The notes beneath the pieces are model-generated. The model saw nothing but the letters and a program-made list of their open reading frames with translations. It was not told where the DNA came from and searched no databases. 64,000 nucleotides of DNA, from NCBI RefSeq assembly GCF_017652985.1, contig NZ_JAGGDJ010000010.1:1-64000 (forward strand), read 5' to 3'. This DNA is from Paenibacillus artemisiicola (GTDB lineage: Bacteria; Bacillota; Bacilli; Paenibacillales; Paenibacillaceae). Below are positions 38,568 through 46,838 of this stretch, in pieces. A program made the position numbers and the translations under genes. Within the stretch, counting starts at the first letter, position 1. The number at the start of each line of letters is the position of its first letter.

Positions 38568-40055
38568 GTGCCAAGCCAGTCAAACGGTTTGCGATTCGAT
38601 ATTTACGAACGGGTACATCTGCCCGACGAAGTGGCGGCGATCGACGAGCTGGACGAAATCGAGCTCGTGCCCCGCATCGGCATCGTGCAGCAAGAGGAGC
38701 AGGTATTGCTGAAGGGGCATTTGCTGCTGACGGGGGTGTACCGGTCGGAGGAACAGCCGCTGTCGGAACAATCGCTGGAGCACTGGATCCCGGTCGAAAT
38801 CACGCTGCCGTTGAACCGCATTCACCGTCTGGACGACATCTCCGTCGAAATCGATAATTTCGACGTGGACGTGTTGTCCACGCGGACGCTCAACATTACG
38901 GGCGTGCTGTCGTTGTTCGGCATCGAAATCGAGCAGTCGAACCCGCAGGGGGAATGGCAGCGGGAAGAGCCGTACACGGTCGTGCACAGCCGCGAGGAAG
39001 ATGAAATTCCGTTTACGTCGTCGCCGTTCTTCGCGCAGCAGCCGCAGTTTTGGCAGCCGGAGCAGCGGCGCGAAGCGGCGGAGGACGAGGCGCTTCGTTA
39101 CGCGTCGTTCCAGTCCGAGGCGGAGGAAGCCCGGGAAGCGCTGGCGCGCGCGGCGATCGCGAGGGAGCAGGAGCTGCTCGAGGCCGCTCGCCTAGAAGAA
39201 GCCCGTCAGGAAGAAGCCCGTCAGGAAGAAGCCCGTCAGGAAGAAGCACGCCAGGAAGAAGCGCGCCAAGAGGCGGCCCGTCAGGAGGCCGCGCAGCTTG
39301 AAGCGGCTCGCGAGGAGACTGCCCGTCAGGAGGAAGCGCGTCAGGAGGCGGCCCGCCGGGAGGCCGAGCAGTTCGAAGCCGTCCGCCGGGAAGCCGCGCT
39401 GCGGGAAGCCGCCCGCCAAGAGGCGGAACGTCAGGAAGCCGCCCAAGAAGCCGAACGCGCCGAAGCATTCCGGCCGGAGGAGGCGGAGGTACCGGCCGAA
39501 GCCGCCGCGCCTCCGTCATGGCAGTCGCCTTCGGTTGCGGACGCGTCCGCCCCGGCGGAAGAGCCGGCCGTCCTCGTTCAAGCAGAAGCCGAACCGGCGA
39601 TTCGCCAGCCTGCCCCGCCGGCCGCGTCGGATCCGTTCGGAGAAGTGTCCGTGCCGGAGGCCGAGGCGGAGCCGAAGCCGCTGCGCGTCGCGTTCTCCGG
39701 CAAGCCCGCGGAGGAGGAGGCGGCCCAGCAGGGCGCCGGCAACGTCAGCTTCCGGTCGCTGCTGCAGTCCAGCCGGCGCGAGCAGGAGGCGAAGGCGGCC
39801 GCGGAACAGCACGCGGAGCGCGAAGCCGAGCAAAGCCGCAAATCCTCGGGCGACGAGATCGAGTGGAAGAACCTGTTCTTCGGCCGTCCGAACGACGATA
39901 ACGCGTTCCGCAAGGTGCGCATCTGCATCGTCCAGCGCGAGGAGACGCTCGACGTCATCGCCGGACGGTACCAGCTGCAGCCCCGGGAGCTGGCCCTGTA
40001 CAATCGGCTGAGCGACCAGAGCGTCAGCGAAGGGCAAGTCCTGTATATTCCATAA
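38568..40055 (+). CDS. spoVID: SpoVID-like spore coat morphogenetic protein with LysM end
   Basis: 495 residues. The N-terminal 130 residues form the beta-rich SpoVID/SafA-type domain (LRFDIYERVHLPDEVA; LLKGHLLLTGVYR; ITLPLNRIHRLDDISVEIDNFDVDVL). A long acidic/Gln-Ala-Arg linker (about 165-300) contains pentapeptide repeats, followed by a Pro/Ala/Glu linker. The last 50 residues are a LysM-like module (KVRICIVQREETLDVIAGRY...LYIP). In B. subtilis SpoVID makes the coat encase the forespore. The gene lies between hemL and valS, as in B. subtilis; no ysxE homologue is present here. GTG start nine bases after AGGAGG. Confidence 0.87.
   Translation: MPSQSNGLRFDIYERVHLPDEVAAIDELDEIELVPRIGIVQQEEQVLLKGHLLLTGVYRSEEQPLSEQSLEHWIPVEITLPLNRIHRLDDISVEIDNFDVDVLSTRTLNITGVLSLFGIEIEQSNPQGEWQREEPYTVVHSREEDEIPFTSSPFFAQQPQFWQPEQRREAAEDEALRYASFQSEAEEAREALARAAIAREQELLEAARLEEARQEEARQEEARQEEARQEEARQEAARQEAAQLEAAREETARQEEARQEAARREAEQFEAVRREAALREAARQEAERQEAAQEAERAEAFRPEEAEVPAEAAAPPSWQSPSVADASAPAEEPAVLVQAEAEPAIRQPAPPAASDPFGEVSVPEAEAEPKPLRVAFSGKPAEEEAAQQGAGNVSFRSLLQSSRREQEAKAAAEQHAEREAEQSRKSSGDEIEWKNLFFGRPNDDNAFRKVRICIVQREETLDVIAGRYQLQPRELALYNRLSDQSVSEGQVLYIP
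39195..39269 (+). repeat. 15-bp tandem repeat encoding EEARQ units inside spoVID
   Basis: Five consecutive units of GAAGAAGCCCGTCAG: the first three identical (39195-39239), the fourth with two changes and the fifth with three. Degenerate EARQEAARQ-type units continue to about 39450. The unit is five codons, so copy-number change would keep the frame. Confidence 0.9.
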
Positions 40056-40070
40056 CCGCGCATTCGCGCG

Positions 40071-40116
40071 AAGCCCGCCGGGAAAGCCTCCAAGAGGTTT
40101 TCCCGGCGGGCTTTTT
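40071..40116 (+). terminator. Terminator after spoVID
   Basis: Strong hairpin AAGCCCGCCGGGAAA / TTTTCCCGGCGGGCTT with T run. Confidence 0.9.
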
Positions 40117-40179
40117 GGCGTATAGGGCACCGTCTCCAACTTCTTCCAGTAATTGGGCCGGGGGATTGCCCGGGCGGGA

Positions 40180-40209
40180 TTGACGTTTTCCAAGAAAAAC
40201 GTGTATGAT
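40180..40209 (+). promoter_or_regulatory. Promoter of the valS T-box transcript
   Basis: -35 TTGACG (40180-40185), 18-base spacer and -10 TATGAT (40204-40209). Start expected near 40216. Confidence 0.7.
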
Positions 40210-40215
40210 AGAAAA

Positions 40216-40507
40216 AATAGGGCAATAATTGAGATAAATGAAACGACATGGATGGGGAAGAGTGGCAGAAAGTCCTTCAGAGAGCGGAACCGCTTGCGCT
40301 GCGAGGTTCCGCAGGAACGAGACTGCGACGGGTCGCCCCGGAGTCGCCGGAACGAAGCGAAGCGATTCGTCTAGTTGCGGCCGGCCGCAGCCGTTATCTG
40401 CAACGAGTTGTCGAACCGGCGCCTGGCGCCGCTTCGGAACAAAGGTGGTACCGCGGAAGCCAAAACCTTTCGTCCTTTGCTATAAGGGCGGAAGGTTTAT
40501 TTTTTTG
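40216..40507 (+). promoter_or_regulatory. T-box riboswitch controlling valS
   Basis: The conserved T-box AAAGGTGGTACCGCGG lies at 40441-40456 and is followed by a terminator hairpin (arms 40463-40478 and 40484-40498) with a T run. Upstream, the long stem I region has an AGAG bulge near 40278 and the apical arm GCGGAACC/GGTTCCGC. Uncharged tRNA-Val should pair through its acceptor end with the T-box and allow read-through into valS. A GTC in CGACGGGTCGCC (near 40337) is the likely valine specifier, but I cannot place the specifier loop with certainty. Confidence 0.92.
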
Positions 40508-40589
40508 TCTCATGGATGGGCGATCGCGACCGGCGGCGCGGCACGCGCCGAACCCGGACGAGGACATAACGATGGAGGTAGGATTTGAC

Positions 40590-43250
40590 ATGTCGCAAAA
40601 ATTGACGATGACCGAAATGCCGACGACCTATGACCCGAAGGCCGCGGAAACCAAATGGTATCCGTACTGGATGGATGGCAAGTATTTTGAAGCGGGCAAA
40701 CGCCCGGACGCGAAGCCGTACACGATCGTGATTCCGCCGCCGAACGTCACCGGCATGCTGCACATCGGGCACGCGCTCGATTTCACGCTGCAGGATATTT
40801 TGATCCGCACCAAGCGGATGCAGGGCTACGACGCGCTCTGGCTGCCGGGCGCGGACCATGCCGGCATCGCCACGCAGACGAAGGTCGAGCAGAAGCTGCG
40901 CGAGGAAGGGCAGTCGCGCTACGACCTGGGCCGCGAGAAGTTTCTCGAGAAGGTTTGGGAGTGGAAGGACAGCTACGCCGCGACGATTCACGAGCAATGG
41001 GCGAAGATGGGCTTCTCTCTCGACTATTCGCGCGAGCGCTTCACGCTCGACGAAGGCCTCTCCCGCGCCGTTCGCGAAGTGTTCGTCCGGCTTTACGAGA
41101 AGGGCCTGATCTACCGCGGCAAAAAAATCATCAACTGGGATCCGGCGGCCCGCACGGCGCTCTCGGACATCGAAGTCGAGCATAAAGAAGTGAACGGCCA
41201 TCTGTACCACCTGCAGTACCCGCTGAAGAACGGGTCCGGCCATATCACCGTCGCGACGACGCGGCCGGAGACGATGCTCGGCGATACGGCGGTCGCGGTC
41301 CATCCCGAAGACGAGCGCTACAAGCATCTGATCGGCGAGCTGATCGTGCTGCCGGTCATCGGCCGCGAAATTCCGATCATCGCCGACGAGTACGTCGAGA
41401 AGGAGTTCGGCTCCGGCGCGGTCAAAATCACCCCGGCGCACGACCCGAACGACTTCGAGGTCGGCCTGCGCCATCAACTGCCGCAAATCGTCGTCATGGA
41501 CGAAAGCGGCACGATGAACGCGGAAGCCGGCCCGTACAACGGCCTCGACCGCGCGGAATGCCGCAAGCGGATCGTTGCCGACCTGCAGGCGAGCGGCGTC
41601 TGCGTCAAGATCGAAGACCACGTGCACCAGGTCGGCCACAGCGAGCGCAGCGGCGCCGTCGTCGAGCCGTACCTGTCGACGCAATGGTTCGTCGACATGA
41701 AGCCGCTGGCCGAAGCGGCGATCGAAGCGCAGCGCGGCGGCAAGGGCGTCAACTTCGTGCCGGAGCGGTTCGAACGCACGTATTTGCAGTGGATCGAGAA
41801 CGTCCGCGACTGGTGCATCTCCCGTCAGCTCTGGTGGGGCCACCGCATCCCGGCCTGGTACTGCGACGCCTGCGGCGCGATGCACGTCGCCCTCGAGGAT
41901 CAGTCGGCCTGCTCCGCGTGCGGCAGCGAAGCGCTCCGCCAGGACGAGGACGTGCTCGACACGTGGTTCAGCTCGGCGCTGTGGCCGTTCTCCACGCTCG
42001 GCTGGCCGGATCAGACGGATGACCTGAAACGGTTCTACCCGACGGACGTGCTCGTGACGGGCTACGACATCATTTATTTCTGGGTCGCGCGGATGATCTT
42101 CACGGCGCTCGAGTTCACGGGCGAAATTCCGTTCAAGGACGTCCTCATGCACGGCCTCGTCCGCGACGAGAACGGGAAGAAAATGTCCAAATCGCTTGGC
42201 AACGGCGTCGATCCGCTCGAGGTCATCGAGAAATACGGCGCCGACGCGATGCGGTACATGATTTCGACGAGCAGCACGCCGGGCCTTGACCTGCGCTTCC
42301 GGTGGGAGCGGGTCGAGCAGGCGCGCAATTTCGCCAACAAGATTTGGAACGCGTCGCGCTTCGCGCTCATGAACCTGGAAGGCATCTCGGCGGCGGACAT
42401 CGACATCGACGTAAAGCTCGGCTCGGCCGACCGCTGGATTCTGCACCGCCTGAACGCGACGGTCGCCGACGCGACCCGCCTGATCGACGCCTACGATTTC
42501 GGCGAGACGGGCCGCGTGCTGTACAACTTCATCTGGGATGACCTGTGCGACTGGTACATCGAATTCGCGAAGCTGAGCCTGTACGGCCAAGACGCGGAAG
42601 CGAAGCGCGCGACGCAATCCGTGCTCGCCTACGTGCTTGACCGCACTCAGCGGCTCATTCATCCGTTCATGCCGTTCATCAGCGAAGAAATTTGGCAGCA
42701 TCTGCCGCACGAAGGCGAGACGATCGCGCTCGCGCCGTGGCCGACGTACGATGCCGCGCTCGAGGCGCCGGACGCCGTCGCCGAAATGGAGCTGCTCATG
42801 GACCTGATCCGCGTCGTGCGCAACATCCGCGCCGAAGTGAACGTGCCGATGAGCAAGAAGATCGAGCTGCAGATCAAGCCGTCGAGCCCGGCGGAAGCGG
42901 GCATCCTCACCCGCAACGAAGAATTCGTCGTCCGTTTCTGCGGCACGTCCAAGCTGGAGATCAGCCTCGAGCTGGCGGCGCCCGACAAGGCGATGACGGC
43001 GATCGTGACGGGAGCGGAGCTGTATTTGCCGCTGGCCGGCCTCATCGACATCGAGCAGGAGATCCTCCGGCTGGAGAAGGAAATCCAGCACCTGGACGGC
43101 GAAGTGTCGCGCGTCGAGAAGAAGCTCGCGAACGCCGGCTTCGTGGCGAAGGCTCCGGCGAAAGTCATCGAGGAAGAAAAGGCGAAAATGGCCGACTATG
43201 CCGATAAGCGCGACAAAGTGAAGGCGCGCATCGCGGAATTGAGAGGTTGA
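40590..43250 (+). CDS. valS: Valyl-tRNA synthetase
   Basis: 886 residues, class I. The HIGH signature is [15 protein letters not shown] and KMSKS is in [12 protein letters not shown]. The editing (CP1) domain holds [17 protein letters not shown], which hydrolyses Thr-tRNA(Val). The C-terminal 65 residues form the tRNA-binding coiled coil ([20 protein letters not shown]). ATG 40590 is preceded by GGAGG and TAGGA. Longer frames reaching 40248 would read through the T-box leader and are not real. It overlaps the region where folC begins and is likely co-transcribed with it. Confidence 0.97.
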   Translation: MSQKLTMTEMPTTYDPKAAETKWYPYWMDGKYFEAGKRPDAKPYTIVIPPPNVTGMLHIGHALDFTLQDILIRTKRMQGYDALWLPGADHAGIATQTKVEQKLREEGQSRYDLGREKFLEKVWEWKDSYAATIHEQWAKMGFSLDYSRERFTLDEGLSRAVREVFVRLYEKGLIYRGKKIINWDPAARTALSDIEVEHKEVNGHLYHLQYPLKNGSGHITVATTRPETMLGDTAVAVHPEDERYKHLIGELIVLPVIGREIPIIADEYVEKEFGSGAVKITPAHDPNDFEVGLRHQLPQIVVMDESGTMNAEAGPYNGLDRAECRKRIVADLQASGVCVKIEDHVHQVGHSERSGAVVEPYLSTQWFVDMKPLAEAAIEAQRGGKGVNFVPERFERTYLQWIENVRDWCISRQLWWGHRIPAWYCDACGAMHVALEDQSACSACGSEALRQDEDVLDTWFSSALWPFSTLGWPDQTDDLKRFYPTDVLVTGYDIIYFWVARMIFTALEFTGEIPFKDVLMHGLVRDENGKKMSKSLGNGVDPLEVIEKYGADAMRYMISTSSTPGLDLRFRWERVEQARNFANKIWNASRFALMNLEGISAADIDIDVKLGSADRWILHRLNATVADATRLIDAYDFGETGRVLYNFIWDDLCDWYIEFAKLSLYGQDAEAKRATQSVLAYVLDRTQRLIHPFMPFISEEIWQHLPHEGETIALAPWPTYDAALEAPDAVAEMELLMDLIRVVRNIRAEVNVPMSKKIELQIKPSSPAEAGILTRNEEFVVRFCGTSKLEISLELAAPDKAMTAIVTGAELYLPLAGLIDIEQEILRLEKEIQHLDGEVSRVEKKLANAGFVAKAPAKVIEEEKAKMADYADKRDKVKARIAELRG

Positions 43251-43255
43251 TCGAC

Positions 43256-44632
43256 ATGAGCGAACATCAAGACGCACGCACGGCGGGAACGCTCGCAACC
43301 TACGAGGAAGCGCGGCAGTGGATCGAAGGGCTGGTGCCGTTCGGCATCCGCCCCGGTCTAGAACGGATCGAGAAACTGATGGAACTGACGGGCCATCCCG
43401 AGCGCCGGCTGAAGTTCATTCACGTGGCCGGCACGAACGGCAAAGGCTCCGTCTGCGCCTACCTGACGAGCGTCCTGCTCCGCTGCGGCTATGACGTGGG
43501 GACGTTCACCTCCCCATATATCACGAAGTTTACGAATCGTTTTCAATATAACGGCGCCGACATTCCGGAAGAGACGCTGCTCGCCCTCGCGAACCGGCTG
43601 AAGCCGCTTGTCGAGGAGATCGCGGAGACGGAGCTCGGGTCGCCGTCGATGTTCGAGGTGGCGACCGCGCTCGCGATTCTGTACTACGGCACCGTAGCGT
43701 ACCCGGACTTCGTCGTCTGGGAGACGGGACTCGGCGGCCGGCTGGACGTGACGAACGTCGTAACCCCGCTCGTCTCGGTCATCACGAACGTCGGCCATGA
43801 TCACATGGACATCCTCGGCGACTCGCTGGAGGCGATCGCGCGCGAGAAGGCCGGCATCATCAAGGCGGGCGTGCCGGTCGTCAGCGCCGTCGACCAGCCG
43901 GGTCCCGCGGCCGTCGTCCGCGAAACCGCCAAAGCGAAAAACAGCACGCTCTATCTACTCGGGGAGCAATTTCGCGAGACGGCGTCGCAGGTCGGCGAGA
44001 ACGCGCAGACGTTCCGCTTCGATGGCCTGTTCCGATCCATTGACGAGCTGACCGTCACGCTGAACGGCGCGCACCAGCGGACGAACGCGGCCGTCGCCGT
44101 CATGACGCTGGAAGTCATGCGCCAATACTATGCGCTGATCCTGGAAGACGAGGATTTGAGGGAAGGGCTTCGCGCCGCCGCTTGGCCCGGGCGGCTGGAG
44201 ATGATCGGCGATTCGCCGCGCGTGCTCGTCGACGGCGCCCACAATCCCGAAGGCGCGCAGGTGCTGGCGGCGGCGCTGCGGGACACGTACGCGTACGAGC
44301 GTCTTCACATGATGATCGGGATGCTCGCGAATAAGAATCATCGCGATACTCTGCGGCATATACTACCTCTAGTGAATACGCTTGTCGTGACAGAAGCGGA
44401 TTTTCGCAAGGCGCTGCCGGCCGCCGACCTTGCCGCGCTGGTCCGGGAGCTTCGCGACGAGGCGGGCTATGCCTTCGAGCTTATCGTGGAGCCGGACTGG
44501 AGAGCGGCGCTGGAACGGCTGAAATCGGTCGCCGGCCAAGGCGATCTGGCCGTCGTGACGGGCACGCTCTATTTGATTGCCGACGTCCGCTCCCAATTGC
44601 TCTATAATCAGGATTCTGAAAAAGGGTGGTGA
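43256..44632 (+). CDS. folC: Folylpolyglutamate synthase / dihydrofolate synthase
   Basis: 458 residues. An ATP-dependent ligase that adds glutamate to dihydropteroate or folates. The Mur-ligase-type P-loop reads HVAGTNGKGSVCAYL, the omega loop region TFTSPYITKFTNRFQ, and WETGLGGRLDVTNVV and VLVDGAHNPEGA are family motifs. ATG 43256 is nine bases after GAGAGG; an alternative TTG 43247 overlaps the valS stop. Order valS-folC as in B. subtilis. Confidence 0.94.
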   Translation: MSEHQDARTAGTLATYEEARQWIEGLVPFGIRPGLERIEKLMELTGHPERRLKFIHVAGTNGKGSVCAYLTSVLLRCGYDVGTFTSPYITKFTNRFQYNGADIPEETLLALANRLKPLVEEIAETELGSPSMFEVATALAILYYGTVAYPDFVVWETGLGGRLDVTNVVTPLVSVITNVGHDHMDILGDSLEAIAREKAGIIKAGVPVVSAVDQPGPAAVVRETAKAKNSTLYLLGEQFRETASQVGENAQTFRFDGLFRSIDELTVTLNGAHQRTNAAVAVMTLEVMRQYYALILEDEDLREGLRAAAWPGRLEMIGDSPRVLVDGAHNPEGAQVLAAALRDTYAYERLHMMIGMLANKNHRDTLRHILPLVNTLVVTEADFRKALPAADLAALVRELRDEAGYAFELIVEPDWRAALERLKSVAGQGDLAVVTGTLYLIADVRSQLLYNQDSEKGW

Positions 44633-44639
44633 ACCGTCT

Positions 44640-46034
44640 TTGAATACAGCAGAACACGTTCATTTCATCGGAATTGGCGGTTACGGCATGAGCGCGATCG
44701 CGCGGGTCATGCTGGAGATGGGCTACAAGGTGAGCGGCTCCGACGTTGCGAGACAAGAGCTGACGGAGAAGCTTGCAGCCAAAGGGGCGCGGATTTTCAT
44801 CGGCCATGAGCCGGGGCATGTCGCGGGAGCCGATCTCGTCGTCTATTCGACGGCGCTGTCCCGGGACAATGTGGAGCGCAAAGCGGCGGAGGAGCAAAAC
44901 ATCCCGATTCTGCACCGCGCCCAAATGCTGGCCAGACTGATGAACAACGGCAAAGGCGTCGCGGTAGCGGGCGCGCACGGCAAAACGACGACCTCGTCGA
45001 TGATCGCGCTCGTCATGGAAACCTGCAAACAGGATCCGACGTTCATCATCGGCGGCGAAATCGTCAATGTCGGCACGAACGCCAAGGCCGGCAAAGGCGA
45101 GTACGTCGTCGCCGAAGCGGACGAGAGCGACGGCTCGTTCCTGCAGTATCATCCGACGATCGCCATCGTCACGAACATCGAGCCGGACCATCTCGAGAAC
45201 TATGACGGCGATTTCAACAAGCTGAAGGCGGCGTACGTCCAGTTTCTGAACCAGGTGAAGTCCGGGGGCAGCGCCATCGTCTGCGCGGACGACGAGAACG
45301 TCCAGGCGATGCTGCCGGAGCTCGTGGCAGGACCGCTCGGGGAGAAGGGCGTGCTGACGTACGGCATCGACCGGGACGCCGTGTACCGGGCCGCGAACAT
45401 CGAGCTCGGCGACCGTAAGGTCGCGTTCGACATGACGAAGCAGGGGCAGCCGCTGGGCCGGATCGAACTTTCCGTGCCGGGCCGCCACAACGTGTATAAC
45501 GCCATGGCGACCGTCATTACGTGTCTGGAAGCGGGCATACCGTTCTCGGCCATCGCGGAGGCGATCGTCGATTTCCGCGGCGCGAAGCGGCGGTTCCAAG
45601 TGCTGGGCGAAATCAACGATATCCTCGTCATCGACGACTATGCCCACCATCCGACCGAGATTCAAGCGACGATCAGCGCGGCCAAGTCGACGGGCAAACG
45701 GATCGTCGCCGTCTTTCAGCCGCAGCGTTATACGCGGACGTTCTTCCTGCTCGAGCAGTTCAGCCGCGCGTTCGCCGAGGCGGACGAGGTACTGATTACC
45801 GACATCTACTCGCCGGCCGGCGAGCAGCAGATCGAAGGCGTCAATTCCAAGCGGCTCGTGGAGCTGATCATCAAGAACAGCAACGCGAATACGCGCTATT
45901 ATCCGACGAAGGAAGAAGTGCTAAGCGTGCTGACCGAACGGGTGAAGCCGGGCGATCTCGTCATTACGATGGGCGCGGGCGACATTTGGAAGGTGGCCGA
46001 TTCGCTGGCGAAGACGCTGCGCGGCAAAGCTTAG
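44640..46034 (+). CDS. murC: UDP-N-acetylmuramate--L-alanine ligase
   Basis: 464 residues. It adds L-alanine to UDP-MurNAc, the first peptide-stem step of peptidoglycan synthesis. The N-terminal nucleotide-sugar domain has HFIGIGGYGMSAIARVML, the ATP site GAHGKTTTSSMIA, then EADESDGSFLQYHP and the C-terminal DDYAHHPTEI. The TTG start at 44640 follows GGGTGGTGA by about ten bases; no better ATG exists. It follows folC by seven bases, so an extension of the valS-folC transcript is likely. In B. subtilis murC lies elsewhere. Confidence 0.95.
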   Translation: MNTAEHVHFIGIGGYGMSAIARVMLEMGYKVSGSDVARQELTEKLAAKGARIFIGHEPGHVAGADLVVYSTALSRDNVERKAAEEQNIPILHRAQMLARLMNNGKGVAVAGAHGKTTTSSMIALVMETCKQDPTFIIGGEIVNVGTNAKAGKGEYVVAEADESDGSFLQYHPTIAIVTNIEPDHLENYDGDFNKLKAAYVQFLNQVKSGGSAIVCADDENVQAMLPELVAGPLGEKGVLTYGIDRDAVYRAANIELGDRKVAFDMTKQGQPLGRIELSVPGRHNVYNAMATVITCLEAGIPFSAIAEAIVDFRGAKRRFQVLGEINDILVIDDYAHHPTEIQATISAAKSTGKRIVAVFQPQRYTRTFFLLEQFSRAFAEADEVLITDIYSPAGEQQIEGVNSKRLVELIIKNSNANTRYYPTKEEVLSVLTERVKPGDLVITMGAGDIWKVADSLAKTLRGKA

Positions 46035-46083
46035 CTAGCCCAGGCTCGCAAGAGGCTTGTCACGAACATACGACGCACAAATA

Positions 46084-46122
46084 GAAAGCCGCTCCTCGAT
46101 ATCGACGCCGGGGGCGGCTTTC
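46084..46122 (+). terminator. Probable terminator after murC
   Basis: GAAAGCCGC...GCGGCTTTC stem with a T/C-rich tail (CTTTCCTTCGTTCC). Weaker tail than usual. Confidence 0.55.
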
Positions 46123-46211
46123 CTTCGTTCCGGGGGAACGGCGTGGTTGTGAAGATGAATCGGCTTCGCGGCGATTCCCGTAATCGCGGGTCAGTTCCGA
46201 AACGAAAACAA

Positions 46212-46243
46212 GCCCTCTCGCTTCCGATCGAAAGCGAGAGGGC
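46212..46243 (-). terminator. Terminator downstream of the ArsR-type regulator
   Basis: Minus-strand hairpin GGCCCTCTCGCTTTC / GAAGCGAGAGGGC followed by TTGTTTTCG. It lies 130 bases beyond the regulator's stop. Confidence 0.6.
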
Positions 46244-46374
46244 CGTACGATTCGCATAGGCTTGCCATCGGAGCCGAGAGGCTCGCGATCGCTTGCGGAA
46301 GCGGAAAGCCGGCGCGGGGGTTCGCCGCCCGGTTCCGGATCCTCGATAGACGCAGCCGGTTCCGCCCGGCCCTC

Positions 46375-46707
46375 CTATTCGCCGTCCGGCTGCTTGGGCT
46401 TGCTTTGAAGTTCCTGCAGGTAGTCGTCGAGCTGGTCGAAGCGGTCCTCCCAGACGCGCCGGAACGATCCGAGCCAGGCGTCCAGCTCCTGCAGCGGACG
46501 GGTTTCCAGCATGTAGATCCGCCGGTTGGCGGCAGGCTGGACGCCGACGAGTCCCGCATCGTGCAGCACGCGCAGATGCTTCGAGACTTGAGGCTGCTGA
46601 AGATGGAGCTTCTCGGCGATATCGCCGACCGGAAGCGGGCCGTCGCGCAGCAGCTCGACGATGTGTAGCCGATTGGGCTCGGCAAGCGCGCTTAACGTTG
46701 CGTTCAT
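46375..46707 (-). CDS. ArsR/SmtB-family winged-helix regulator
   Basis: 110 residues. The winged helix-turn-helix is clear: ALAEPNRLHIVELLRDGPLPVGDIAEKLHLQQPQVSKHLRVLHDAGLV (residues 8-52), then the wing VQPAANRRIYML. There are no metal-binding Cys pairs (ELCVCDL type), so a metal sensor is unlikely. The C-terminal part (LDAWLGSFRRVWEDRFDQLDDYLQEL) resembles the subgroup next to AHSA1/START or ABC genes, but no such partner is adjacent. The mRNA start expected from the promoter coincides with ATG 46707, so the message may be leaderless. Confidence 0.88.
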   Translation of the reverse strand: MNATLSALAEPNRLHIVELLRDGPLPVGDIAEKLHLQQPQVSKHLRVLHDAGLVGVQPAANRRIYMLETRPLQELDAWLGSFRRVWEDRFDQLDDYLQELQSKPKQPDGE

Positions 46708-46713
46708 GCTATT

Positions 46714-46743
46714 AATATACCCCAAAGGGAATATGCCTGTAAA
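46714..46743 (-). promoter_or_regulatory. Promoter of the ArsR-type regulator
   Basis: Minus-strand -35 TTTACA (46738-46743), 18-base spacer and -10 TATATT (46714-46719). The -10 ends only six bases before the ATG. Confidence 0.6.
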
Positions 46744-46806
46744 GGAATATGCTGGAAACGATTCGCGGAAGGCTCGTCATAATTCTCTCAACGTTCTCAT
46801 AGACTT

Positions 46807-46818
46807 GTACTAGAGTAC
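46807..46818. other. 12-bp palindrome upstream of the SPOR gene
   Basis: GTACT-AG-AGTAC, a perfect inverted repeat 20 bases before the coding start. Possible operator; no known regulator matched. Confidence 0.3.
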
Positions 46819-46838
46819 GCGGACAAGGAGAGATTGCC

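Larger units (their letters stand above)
46035..46374. other. Gene-free interval with several hairpins
   Basis: No supportable gene in 340 bases. It holds the murC-proximal hairpin (46084-46122), CGTTCC-GGG-GGAACG (46129-46143), GCGAT...ATCGC near 46173-46190, and the regulator's terminator (46212-46243). The remainder to 46374 shows nothing that I can interpret. Confidence 0.55.

Noticed and set aside
40248-40589. In-frame extension of valS to a 1000-codon gene
   Set aside because: This stretch is the T-box leader, with its conserved sequence and terminator; ATG 40590 has the ribosome site.
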